Shown piece by piece: positions 1-6,608 of a stretch of 11,339 bases of DNA. The position numbers were made by a program, and so were the translations under genes. The notes beneath the pieces are model-generated. The model was not told the origin of the DNA, ran no database searches, and was given only the letters and a program-made list of their open reading frames with translations. The stretch is from JAWXCH01 sp034440595 (GTDB lineage: Bacteria; Planctomycetota; Planctomycetia; Pirellulales; JALHPA01): the NCBI GenBank assembly GCA_034440595.1, contig JAWXCH010000077.1:1-11339 (forward strand), written 5' to 3'. How positions within the stretch are numbered: the first letter of the stretch is position 1; each line of letters starts with the position of its first letter.

Positions 1-1
1 A

Positions 2-2410
2 GCCAACGCCGTTAACGAGGCGGGGACTACCGTGGGGGTGTCAAGCAAATACGACGGCGGCACTCTCGTGGGCGATCGAGCGGTGATTTGGCGCCACGAC
101 GGCGACTCGGCCATTGATCTCAACGACCTCGGGGTAGCACCCGTTGAAGCAGGGGGAGGTGTGTGGACCCTCACTAGCGCCTATGCAATGAGTGCCGATG
201 GCTGGGTTGCCGGAACCGGCAGTTTCGATCCCGACGGGGCCGGCTCGCTCAATTCCTACACGCGGCACTGGGTCGCGCAGGTTGGACTGGGAGGAAGCTG
301 GACCAAAGCCAGCGGCGGCGTCTGGGGACGCGGGCCGAATTGGTCGAGCGGTACCCCGGCCACGCAAGTGGGAGACGCGAACTTTAATCTGGCCGGCGAT
401 TATATCGTCGGCCTCGACCGCGACGAAACGACTCGTTCGATCAGCGTGAATGCTGGGAACGTGACGCTCGACTTGAACAATTTTCAACTGCAGTCGACCG
501 GACAGGTTTCGATTGCGGCCAACAAGACGCTGACCATCCGCGATGGCAATCTCGCGGCGGCTAGTGGACTATCGATTGGCGCGGGAGGGATGCTGATCGG
601 AGATGCCACGTCGAGTGATGTGGCCGTCAGCGGAGCCATCTCGGGTGCCGGCGGTTTGACCAAAACCGGCAGCGGCGTGCTTACGCTTAGCGGGGTCAGT
701 ACCAATACGGGCGCGACGATGATCGGCGACGGCACGTTACGACTGGGCGCGAACGGAGCATTGCCTGGGGCAATTACCATCGGAAGCAGTGCGACCTTCG
801 ACCTGAACAACTTCGATACAACGATTGGTTCGCTGACTGGGGCCGGCGCTGTCACCTTAGGCGCCGGGGAACTTGCAACCGGCGGCAACAATACTACCAC
901 GACATACTCAGGCGACGTCTCCGGCGCTGGCGGCTTGACCAAAACCGGCAGCGGAGTGCTCTCGCTCAGCGGAGCCAATAGCTATGCCGGCGCGACGCGC
1001 ATTCATGGCGGCACGCTGCAGCTCGAGAGCGCGCTCGGTGCGGGTGCGGCGGTGACGATTGACGGCAGCGCGACTCTCGTCGCCAACGCCAGCGTGGCGC
1101 GGTCGGTGCAGGGAACGGTGTCCAGCAAGATCGTGGCCAGTGGCGGTGACATTGCCCTGGGAAACAGCAGCACGTTCACCGGATTCGGCCATGCCGGCAC
1201 ACTCGCGGTTGGCAGTAACACGGTCACCCTGAATAGCCGTGGTTATGCCTCCCTCGGCGTCGTAACCGATTTGAATGGCGGCGTGCTGCAAGCCACCAAT
1301 GGCATTTTGCTGGGCGCGGGATCGAACCTCAGTGGTTCGGGAGCCGTGAACGCGAAACTGGCCGCCGGTTTCGGCTCGATCGTTAATGCCACCGGCAGCC
1401 TGGCCCTTGGTAAAGCGACCGACGTGAGCGGGTTCTTTAGCGACGGTGAGCTTTACACCAATGAGCACACGGTCACCATTCACGACAAAAACGAGGCGGT
1501 GCTCGGCTCGCTCACCCAGCTTGGCAACGGATCGACCGGCGGCAGGCTGGTAGCGGGCACGGCCAGCGTGACCGACAGTTACCCGCACTTTTTGGTCGAA
1601 GCCGGTAAGAACGTCGTCGGCCGTGGCGAAATCGCGGGTCACTTCAAAAACCAGGGTCACGTGATCGGCGACGGCGACACGCTATCGGAGCGGATCGTCT
1701 TTGAAAGCGATTGGACCGTCTCGGGAAGCGGCACGTTCGCCAACACGTTGGTCCTTGGCACGTTCGCCCCCGGCAACAGCCCCACCATCAGCAATGGAAA
1801 AAACCAGGGCTTCGGCGGCGCGGTACAGATCGAGATCGGCGGTCTGACGCCGGGAAATAGCAATAATAACCACGACCAGATCAACGACAGTGGCACGATT
1901 TTGGTCTTGCCCGGCACCACGCTGACGATCGATCCGTGGAATAACTTCCTGCCAGAATTTGGGAATCAGTTCACGGTGATGAGCTGGACCGACGGGCTGG
2001 ATGGCGTCTTCGATAATGTGGTCGTGAATCCGTTTTACACCACGCAAGGGTTCAACTTCACGCTCCAGTACAACAACGTCGGCGGCGCCGGCAACTTGGT
2101 ACTCACGGCCGTGCTACCAGGTGACTTGAATGGTGACGTTTTCGTCGGGCAGGACGATCTGAACCTGATACTCGGCAATTGGGGGCAGGATGTTCCGCCG
2201 GGCAATCCCTTGGCCGATGCCGATGGCAGTGGTTTCGTCGGCCAGGACGATCTGAACGTGGTGCTTGGCCGTTGGGGACAAGGAAACCCGCCGAATGTCA
2301 CCCCAGTTCCTGAACCAACTACATTTTTGTTGATGGGTCTGGCAGGAGTTGGACTAGTTGCAATTCGACGTCGACGGCATTGGTCAACACCAATCGTGTA
2401 TCTTCGTTGA
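2..2410 (+). CDS. Large secreted beta-repeat PEP-CTERM protein, 5' end outside window
   Basis: Partial gene. The frame is open from base 2, so the GTG at 32 is probably internal and the true start lies to the left. Numbering from that GTG, residues ~1-85 resemble HAF repeats (GDRAVIWRHDG, AMSADGWVAGTG). Then comes a W-rich motif (GGVWGRGPNW) and long beta-rich Gly/Ser/Thr sequence. Two autotransporter-associated repeats (GAGGLTKTGSGVL) sit at ~205 and ~298. GTFAPGNSPT follows near ~580, a dockerin-like pair of Asp-rich loops (GDLNGD, DADGSG, each followed by VGQDDLN) at ~697-750, and PEP-CTERM (VPEP, hydrophobic stretch, RRRR) from ~759. Known for these families: export, then cleavage or anchoring by an exosortase; dockerin-like loops usually bind calcium. 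Inferred role: large surface or matrix protein. Oddity: the ten residues after RRRR (HWSTPIVYLR) and the stop lie in DNA matching the antisense of a serpin gene. No terminator is visible downstream. Confidence 0.9.
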   Translation, partial: ANAVNEAGTTVGVSSKYDGGTLVGDRAVIWRHDGDSAIDLNDLGVAPVEAGGGVWTLTSAYAMSADGWVAGTGSFDPDGAGSLNSYTRHWVAQVGLGGSWTKASGGVWGRGPNWSSGTPATQVGDANFNLAGDYIVGLDRDETTRSISVNAGNVTLDLNNFQLQSTGQVSIAANKTLTIRDGNLAAASGLSIGAGGMLIGDATSSDVAVSGAISGAGGLTKTGSGVLTLSGVSTNTGATMIGDGTLRLGANGALPGAITIGSSATFDLNNFDTTIGSLTGAGAVTLGAGELATGGNNTTTTYSGDVSGAGGLTKTGSGVLSLSGANSYAGATRIHGGTLQLESALGAGAAVTIDGSATLVANASVARSVQGTVSSKIVASGGDIALGNSSTFTGFGHAGTLAVGSNTVTLNSRGYASLGVVTDLNGGVLQATNGILLGAGSNLSGSGAVNAKLAAGFGSIVNATGSLALGKATDVSGFFSDGELYTNEHTVTIHDKNEAVLGSLTQLGNGSTGGRLVAGTASVTDSYPHFLVEAGKNVVGRGEIAGHFKNQGHVIGDGDTLSERIVFESDWTVSGSGTFANTLVLGTFAPGNSPTISNGKNQGFGGAVQIEIGGLTPGNSNNNHDQINDSGTILVLPGTTLTIDPWNNFLPEFGNQFTVMSWTDGLDGVFDNVVVNPFYTTQGFNFTLQYNNVGGAGNLVLTAVLPGDLNGDVFVGQDDLNLILGNWGQDVPPGNPLADADGSGFVGQDDLNVVLGRWGQGNPPNVTPVPEPTTFLLMGLAGVGLVAIRRRRHWSTPIVYLR
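644..972 (+). repeat. Two copies of autotransporter-associated beta-strand repeat
   Basis: Two 50-bp direct copies (644-693 and 923-972) match at about 43 of 50 positions and encode GAGGLTKTGSGVLTLSG and GAGGLTKTGSGVLSLSG. They are 279 bp (93 codons) apart. Each is followed by the family's typical 'ATxIxxGTLxL' continuation. This is the PATR-type beta-helix repeat, which supports an elongated beta-helical passenger structure for the host protein. Confidence 0.85.
2120..2371 (+). repeat. Dockerin-like plus PEP-CTERM cassette, copy 1 (inverted relative to 7837-8088)
   Basis: These 84 codons match 84 codons at the 3' end of the phosphoesterase gene at about 67 of 84 residues. They share exact DNA words such as gttccgccgggcaatccc and ggccaggacgatctgaa. 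The two copies lie on opposite strands about 5.5 kb apart. Apparently a reusable C-terminal export/anchoring module attached to unrelated N-terminal domains. Confidence 0.8.
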
Positions 2411-2427
2411 AAGCCCCAGGCCCCTAG
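2380..2427 (-). pseudogene. Serpin gene relic (~45 bp)
   Basis: On the minus strand this stretch reads GPGAFNEDTRLVLT, against GPEAFNENTRLVLT in the intact serpin encoded at 5156-6439. Bases 2380-2423 match 5811-5854 at 36 of 44 positions. Seven of the 14 codons differ; five of these differences are silent, which is the signature of divergence under serpin coding constraint before the piece was orphaned. A one-base insertion follows, three more bases (tag) match, and then similarity stops. The segment overlaps the last codons and stop of the PEP-CTERM gene on the other strand. It is too short to encode anything itself. Chance similarity is possible but unlikely given the codon pattern and the conserved serpin core motif involved. 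Confidence 0.7.
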
Positions 2428-2624
2428 AGCGCGTGAAGGGGACAGAATCACTTCGCTGGCGCTTCGGATTAGTATCGCTGTACACCGCAACAATCTTGCG
2501 TGGCTCCTGGTTCGTTCCACGCACCGGTGGTTTGGTTGTCAGCGTTTGGTATGTGATTGGGCCGCGATGGTTTGCAGTGTCAAACGGAATTTGCGGTGCG
2601 TTGCACAAACCCTACAAGACTGCT
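2411..2624. other. Intergenic scar between convergent genes
   Basis: This gap separates the PEP-CTERM gene from the convergent CARDB gene. It holds the end of the serpin relic, the repeat fragment at 2439-2482, and about 140 bp in which I recognise nothing. No convincing terminator hairpin with a T-run serves either flanking gene; the small GTTTG/CAAAC stem near 2570-2585 lacks a T-run. Confidence 0.6.
2439..2482 (-). repeat. Putative dispersed planctomycete repeat fragment ('NPKRQR' type)
   Basis: The minus strand reads YSDTNPKRQRSD through cgaagcgccagcgaagtg, preceded on the plus strand by ggggacagaatcactt. From memory, short 'NPKRQR' peptides recur in many spurious small proteins of planctomycete genomes, marking a dispersed intergenic repeat. 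Only one copy is present here, so the repeat status rests on recall and not on anything demonstrable in the window. Confidence 0.4.
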
Positions 2625-3359
2625 TTACAACTCCCCCCGTTCAATCACCGTCGCATTGTTGTCCTTGTCTGATTCAGTCACTTCGTCGTCGGCGTCGATC
2701 ATCAGAATCAGGTGGCTGAACTTTGCGCGAGGCAAACGCAAAACTACATCCTTGCTCTCTCCCGCCTTCAGGCTCGGCACTTCGACCGTCGCCTTGGGGG
2801 CGGTTTCGCTGTAGCTGCCATCTTGCGAAGTCACCACCGCGACTTTGAACTTTGGAGCATCGGCTAGCCCTTGGTTACGAAAGCGGATGGAATAAGCTGG
2901 TCCGGCCAGCTTGGTCGCCTCTTGGACCATCGCGGCATCTTCCAGCACCAGGTCCACGCTCCCCGTTTGCTTGGCAGCCTTCGCGACACTTACCGTGGGA
3001 ACTGCTTTGCTGCGCGGTTGCACCGCTTTAGTCTCTGCCTTTTTATAGACCGGCTGAGCGGGCTGAGAGTAATACGTGCTGGTCTGCTGCGGGGCGCTGT
3101 ATTCCTCGTCATCATCAGAGTCATCGTTCTGAGAATCTGTGTATTGAGAATCGGTGTACTGGTAATAAGAACCATGATTGCCAAAGCGTCGCAGTCCAAA
3201 CGACCTGCCATCTTCCGCTCCATCATCGTCGACCGAAGAGACTCGTTGCCGAAGAGCCGACAGCAACCTGCCCCGGGCGGAGGCAACATTCGGCATCAGC
3301 ACAACGGCTACCACAGCGATGATCAGGGCAAAGCGAACGGGTTTATTGGCGAGGGTCAT
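2625..3359 (-). CDS. Secreted CARDB-domain protein A (shorter tandem paralogue)
   Basis: A 244-residue protein starting at ATG 3359, preceded by GAAGGAAACC, a good ribosome binding site conserved in the neighbouring paralogue. Residues ~6-28 form a signal peptide ending VASA|RG. Residues 40-130 are low-complexity: Asp-rich, a QYTDS doublet, Gln/Tyr and Lys/Pro segments. Residues 133-244 are a CARDB-like Ig-fold domain (RFRNQGLADAPKF, LKAGESKDV, a closing ESDKDNN). Its last 112 residues match protein B (3520-4944) at about 89 of 112 positions, both ending IERGEL. CARDB domains are associated with cell adhesion and extracellular assembly; the ligand here is unknown. The N-terminal half is unrelated to that of B and much shorter. 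Unlike B, it has no visible terminator, perhaps because the 3' flank was replaced. Confidence 0.88.
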   Translation of the reverse strand: MTLANKPVRFALIIAVVAVVLMPNVASARGRLLSALRQRVSSVDDDGAEDGRSFGLRRFGNHGSYYQYTDSQYTDSQNDDSDDDEEYSAPQQTSTYYSQPAQPVYKKAETKAVQPRSKAVPTVSVAKAAKQTGSVDLVLEDAAMVQEATKLAGPAYSIRFRNQGLADAPKFKVAVVTSQDGSYSETAPKATVEVPSLKAGESKDVVLRLPRAKFSHLILMIDADDEVTESDKDNNATVIERGEL

Positions 3360-3403
3360 GGCTGGTTTCCTTCGATTGATGTGGTTTGGAGGCTTTTGAT
3401 TCC

Positions 3404-3448
3404 CTTCTGCAATGGTTAGGCGTAAACCGGGCTGGCTTGTTACAGCCC
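3404..3448 (-). promoter_or_regulatory. Conserved upstream block of CARDB gene A (probable promoter)
   Basis: This 45-bp block matches 4993-5037, at nearly the same distance upstream of paralogue B, at 30 of 45 positions without gaps. On the minus strand both contain TGTAAC, then 17 nt, then GCCTAA here (GCTTAG in B). The 17-nt spacing of the two best conserved blocks suggests -35 and -10 elements, though both are far from the sigma70 consensus. The leader would be about 45-50 nt. Confidence 0.45.
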
Positions 3449-3449
3449 T

Positions 3450-3487
3450 AAAACAAAAAAGCGGCGTCCTCGCTGGAAGGACGCCGC
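3450..3487 (-). terminator. Rho-independent terminator of CARDB gene B
   Basis: On the minus strand a perfect 10-bp stem (GCGGCGTCCT/AGGACGCCGC, 7-nt loop) is followed by TTTTTTGTTTT. It lies 33 bp past the stop of the 3520-4944 gene and directly upstream of the promoter region of gene A. The two CARDB genes are therefore probably separate transcription units. Confidence 0.9.
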
Positions 3488-3519
3488 TCGTCGTTGCTAA
3501 GCCCCTGACTAGTCGCGGC

Positions 3520-4944
3520 TTACAGTTCACCCCGTTCGATGACCGAGGCGTTGTTTTCCTTGTTCGATTCTTCCACGTCGTCTTTGGAGTCGACCATCAG
3601 GATCAGGTGGCTGAACTTGGCACGTGGCAGGCGAACCACCACATCCTTGCTTTCCCCAGCCTTCAGCCCTGGGACTTTAATCTCTGCCTTCGGGGCGGTT
3701 TCCTTGTAGCTTCCGTCCTTCGAGGTCACAGCGGCGACGGTGAATCGTGGCGAGTCAGCCAACCCTTGGTTGCGGAAGCGGATGGCATAGGCAGGCCCGG
3801 CCAACTTGGTCGCTTCTTGCACCATGACTGCATCTTCCAAAACCAGGTCGATGTCGCCTGTTTCCCGTGCCTCAGGAGCTTCATAAGCCTCGGCAGGCTC
3901 GTAATCTTCTTCTTCATCGTCCCGCTCTACATACACTGGCTGCTGATACACCGGGGCCGATTCATAATAAACCGGCTCGCTGTCAAAGGATTGCTGGCGA
4001 GCGGCAATCACCGTGGCCGCAGCGTTGGCGATAGCGGCGATGTGTTCCAGCCGGCTTGGTCGATCCATTTCCATTGGAGGAGGCGTCACTGGCGGAGGCG
4101 TAACAGGGGGTGGAGGTGTGACTGGTGGAGGAGGAGTCGTTGTCCCGCCACCCCCAGTTCCTTCAGTCTTAGCCTTTTCGGCATCTTCCGCCGCCTTCTT
4201 GTTGGCTTCATCGATTTGCTTCTGGATGTCACCTAAACCTCCTAGATCGGTTGGGAACGGATTCCCAAAGATCCCCTGGGCACCAGTTGGCAGTCCATTC
4301 TGAGCGACTTGGTCTTGCGGAATGCCCAGTTTGGACTTCAGCTTGCTCTTCAAGCTCGACAGCCGGCCTTGCTTTTCAGTCGTGACACCGTCGATTGGGG
4401 TCATCTCACTTTCGTTCTTCGCAATCCCCTGCAGCTTGGACTTAAACTTGCTCTTCAAGCCGGCCAGTCGTCCTTCCGACTGTGTTGCATTGACCTGAGT
4501 CATTTGGCTGTCCAATCCTTGCAGCTTGGCCTTGAACTTGTTCTTCAGGCCGGAAAGCTGCCCGGACCCGTCCTGGTGGTTGTCGTTTGTCAGTCCCTTG
4601 AATTTGCTTTTTACGAGCGACCGCATCGACTGGGACTGGCCGTTTTGGTCCTGCGAGTTCAGATTTCTGGCCAAAGACTGCTTGGCCTTGGCTTTGAAAG
4701 AGTCAAACTTGCTGGTGCTGGCGGTGATCGAATTGGCGTTTTTGAACTGAGTGGCTTTATTGGTGATGCCTTGCGAACTTTGCACACCCCTCTTCAGCGT
4801 CTGGCTGATCGAAGGGGCTTTGTTTTTCATTGCGGATACCACCTTGTCGGTGAAGGGGCCGGCCAAAGCGTAGCTTGGGGAGAGCGAAGCGGCGACAACG
4901 GCGGCGAACAAGGCACGACGGGCTGTTTTTCGGGTGACGGTCAT
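3520..4944 (-). CDS. Secreted CARDB-domain protein B with basic coiled repeats and Pro-rich linker
   Basis: A 474-residue protein from ATG 4944, preceded by TAAGGAAACC (ribosome binding site). Residues ~6-29 form a signal peptide (cleavage near ALAG). Residues 107-208 contain basic amphipathic repeats built on LKSKFKSKLQG. Residues 240-262 are a Lys/Glu/Ala helix, 268-290 a TTTPPPPVTPPPP-type linker, 291-318 an Ala-rich helix, and 324-360 Tyr/Glu-rich. The CARDB-like domain is 363-474, ~79% identical to that of protein A. The plan suggests an exported protein with a charged N-terminal binding or assembly region, a stiff spacer and an adhesive Ig-like head. The basic repeats could bind an acidic polymer or self-associate; that is inference. 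The gene is flanked by terminators on both sides and is probably monocistronic. I do not recognise a named family beyond CARDB. Confidence 0.9.
   Translation of the reverse strand: MTVTRKTARRALFAAVVAASLSPSYALAGPFTDKVVSAMKNKAPSISQTLKRGVQSSQGITNKATQFKNANSITASTSKFDSFKAKAKQSLARNLNSQDQNGQSQSMRSLVKSKFKGLTNDNHQDGSGQLSGLKNKFKAKLQGLDSQMTQVNATQSEGRLAGLKSKFKSKLQGIAKNESEMTPIDGVTTEKQGRLSSLKSKLKSKLGIPQDQVAQNGLPTGAQGIFGNPFPTDLGGLGDIQKQIDEANKKAAEDAEKAKTEGTGGGGTTTPPPPVTPPPPVTPPPVTPPPMEMDRPSRLEHIAAIANAAATVIAARQQSFDSEPVYYESAPVYQQPVYVERDDEEEDYEPAEAYEAPEARETGDIDLVLEDAVMVQEATKLAGPAYAIRFRNQGLADSPRFTVAAVTSKDGSYKETAPKAEIKVPGLKAGESKDVVVRLPRAKFSHLILMVDSKDDVEESNKENNASVIERGEL
4321..4626 (-). repeat. In-frame tandem repeats encoding LKSKFKSKLQG units
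   Basis: Three clear units sit at residues 128-144 (GQLSGLKNKFKAKLQGL), 158-174 (GRLAGLKSKFKSKLQGI) and 193-208 (GRLSSLKSKLKSKLGI). A degenerate one lies at 107-118 (MRSLVKSKFKGL). Spacing is 30-35 residues with variable polar linkers. Leu/Phe versus Lys periodicity predicts cationic amphipathic helices. Confidence 0.8.
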
Positions 4945-4978
4945 GGCTAGGTTTCCTTAGCTGGAGGTTTTTGTTTTG

Positions 4979-4996
4979 GAAGTCACAGTTGACTTC
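4979..4996. promoter_or_regulatory. Inverted repeat in the leader of CARDB gene B (possible operator)
   Basis: GAAGTCA, 4 nt, TGACTTC: a perfect 7-bp inverted repeat at or just downstream of the predicted transcription start of gene B and about 35-50 bp upstream of its ATG. It is absent from the leader of paralogue A. It could be an operator or a small leader hairpin. Confidence 0.35.
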
Positions 4997-5037
4997 TGTC
5001 CTAGCTAAGCGTGAGGCCGTCAGAGTTGTTACAACCC
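4993..5037 (-). promoter_or_regulatory. Conserved upstream block of CARDB gene B (probable promoter)
   Basis: Partner of the block at 3404-3448. The minus strand reads TTGTAACAA, then GCTTAG after 17 nt from TGTAAC. The conservation shows that the duplication included the regulatory region. It begins immediately after the serpin terminator. Confidence 0.45.
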
Positions 5038-5040
5038 GCC

Positions 5041-5084
5041 AAAAAAGAAATCCGAGCCAGGCGAACTACCGCCCGGCTCGGATT
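5041..5084 (-). terminator. Rho-independent terminator of the serpin gene
   Basis: On the minus strand a 10-bp stem AATCCGAGCC/GGCTCGGATT is extended by an inner GGCG/CGCC pairing across one mismatch, followed by TTTCTTTTTT. It lies about 70 bp past the serpin stop. Confidence 0.88.
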
Positions 5085-5093
5085 ACTATATCG

Positions 5094-5124
5094 CTGTAAC
5101 TGCAATTGGCACAACGTGTTACAG
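5094..5124. repeat. Inverted repeat CTGTAAC-N17-GTTACAG in the serpin 3' untranslated region
   Basis: Perfect 7-bp arms lie between the serpin stop codon (5156) and its terminator. TGTTACA also occurs upstream of both CARDB genes (3439-3445 and 5028-5034). It may be a small 3' hairpin or a protein-binding motif; neither is established. Confidence 0.3.
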
Positions 5125-5155
5125 ATGTCGAATTGCTTCGGCATTCAGCAGCGTG

Positions 5156-6439
5156 TTACTCGCTCTTCGCACCGCCCGTGGGATCCGTTACGCGGCCGAG
5201 GAAGAGAATTGCCCCCGATTCGCGGTCGCGAATCAGGAATAGGAAGGGATGATCGGCACGGAATTCGGTTGGTCGACTATCGACTTCTTTCTTTGATTCA
5301 GTAACCACGATGGCAGCGGCGGCTTCGGTCCCCTCTTCGTTGACATCCACAAACGCCTTATGCGCAACAGCGGAAATAAACAACGGTTCCTCTGTGCTCG
5401 TGCGGGAAAAGTCCGCCTTTCGGAGATCGAAAGCCTGACTCATCCCTAGAGAACTGAGAACGCCATTGAGCTCAAACGTAGAGGTAAAGGTGAACTTCGG
5501 CAGAAATACATTTACGGGCAGATAATCGGCACTCGCCAGCCATTTGTCGATGCTCTCGGCTGACAATTGTCGCTCGACCGCCGCCAAGCCATCGCGTTTG
5601 CTGGGCAGGAGAATCACCATCGACGCCGTACCAGAGGAATAAGGTAGATCCAGAATTTCCAAGTCCGGCGTTTTGGCATAGATATGCCTCTCGCCAAACT
5701 GCCGCATCGTAGGAACCTGAACTTCGCGATCCGGCGAACGATGGAACGGAGCGGGTTGCGTATTGCGCGGCTTAAACTCCTCAGCCCATTTCGCCTTGAA
5801 GTAGACAGCGTTGGTCAGCACCAATCGTGTGTTTTCGTTAAATGCCTCGGGGCCTAGCAGCCCAGTGATTTTCCCGTGCGTCTCTTTCGTAATCCAAGCA
5901 TCAATGGTCTTGGCGGCGGCCGCCGGGTCAGCGGTAAAGTCGACCTCACTAATTCCCTCGGTGCTATTGGCGGTGACCAGTTTCAGAAATGGTGGGAGTA
6001 AATTCAAGCCACGCTGCGTCCAGATTCTGTTGGCAATATTCAATGTGAATCCGTCCTGCTCGTCCTTGCGAAGCAATCCGGCAAGTGCGTGGAAGCCGGA
6101 TAGCGATTCTCCCTCGGGCATGCCTAAGTGCAGAACGGAACGCATTTGCGCAAGCGTCTCTCCTTCAGCACCGGCAGAGATCAACGCCAGCGAGGAAGAA
6201 ATACTGTACGGAGAGAAGAACAGATTCTCGGACTTATTGGCCGCCAGCTTTTGATAGAGGCTGACGGCAAATTCGTTGCTAGACTTGGCAACTGCTTTGG
6301 AATTGGCAATGTCCTCTGGCGTGGCAACGAACGGAGGCTCGTTTTCCTCCTCGACCGCCGGATCGCTTGATGAGCAACCGACCAGAAACGTAACCGCGAA
6401 TGACAGAAACAGCAGCGCAGACCAATGAGCGCGAAGCAT
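5156..6439 (-). CDS. Lipoprotein serpin (serine protease inhibitor)
   Basis: 427 residues from ATG 6439, chosen over an in-frame ATG 13 codons upstream because GGGAGGGG sits just before it and the signal sequence follows at once. A lipobox LVGC (19-22) predicts lipidation of Cys22. Full serpin core: NLFFSPYSISSSLALISAGA (72-91), the TRLVLTNAVYFKAKW shutter region (204-218), and DHPFLFLIRD plus ILFLGRVTDP near the end. The reactive-centre hinge EEGTEAAAA (368-376) has the small-residue pattern of inhibitory serpins. Counting from P17 at Glu368 gives P1 Lys384 and P1' Glu385, suggesting a trypsin-like target. The family traps serine or cysteine proteases as covalent complexes. Likely role: a membrane-anchored inhibitor protecting surface proteins. 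It has its own terminator. Upstream, TTGACT at ~6508-6513 is a possible -35 without a clear -10. A relic of a second serpin lies at 2380-2427. Confidence 0.95.
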   Translation of the reverse strand: MLRAHWSALLFLSFAVTFLVGCSSSDPAVEEENEPPFVATPEDIANSKAVAKSSNEFAVSLYQKLAANKSENLFFSPYSISSSLALISAGAEGETLAQMRSVLHLGMPEGESLSGFHALAGLLRKDEQDGFTLNIANRIWTQRGLNLLPPFLKLVTANSTEGISEVDFTADPAAAAKTIDAWITKETHGKITGLLGPEAFNENTRLVLTNAVYFKAKWAEEFKPRNTQPAPFHRSPDREVQVPTMRQFGERHIYAKTPDLEILDLPYSSGTASMVILLPSKRDGLAAVERQLSAESIDKWLASADYLPVNVFLPKFTFTSTFELNGVLSSLGMSQAFDLRKADFSRTSTEEPLFISAVAHKAFVDVNEEGTEAAAAIVVTESKKEVDSRPTEFRADHPFLFLIRDRESGAILFLGRVTDPTGGAKSE

Positions 6440-6540
6440 ACTACCCCTCCCCGAGTTGAGATGTGGTTGACAAGCCAATCTCTATTTGTCGGGGATACGC
6501 TGCTACAAGTCAAGTTTTAGGCGTGGCCTCGTGTGCGATA

Positions 6541-6580
6541 AATAAAAAACGGCGGCCTGCTCACCGTGAGCAGGCCGCCG
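6541..6580 (-). terminator. Rho-independent terminator of the 6609-7109 gene
   Basis: Near-perfect 15-bp inverted repeat (6550-6564 with 6566-6580; CGGCGGCCTGCTCAC), in practice a 13-bp stem with a 5-nt loop. On the minus strand it is followed by TTTTTTATTT. It lies about 30 bp after the stop and isolates this gene from the serpin. Confidence 0.92.
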
Positions 6581-6608
6581 ATCGTTTCATGCTGCTGTAA
6601 CCTTACCT

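Noticed and set aside
908..1660. Long open frame on the minus strand inside the PEP-CTERM gene (250 codons)
   Set aside because: It is a shadow of the repeat-rich plus-strand gene: no domain, signal or ribosome binding site, and the plus frame encodes recognisable repeats throughout.
2428..2480. Extension of the serpin relic further to the right
   Set aside because: Alignment with 5858-5910 fails in every frame beyond the tag at about 2425-2427.
2568..2586. GTTTG/CAAAC hairpin as terminator of CARDB gene A
   Set aside because: The stem is only 5 bp and no T-run follows on either strand.
2439..2624. Possible transposase or IS remnant next to the serpin relic
   Set aside because: No transposase motif, terminal inverted repeats or target-site duplication could be seen.
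3412..4950. Plus-strand open frames opposite CARDB gene B
   Set aside because: The minus strand has a signal peptide, CARDB domain, ribosome binding site and terminator; the plus frames have no recognisable features.
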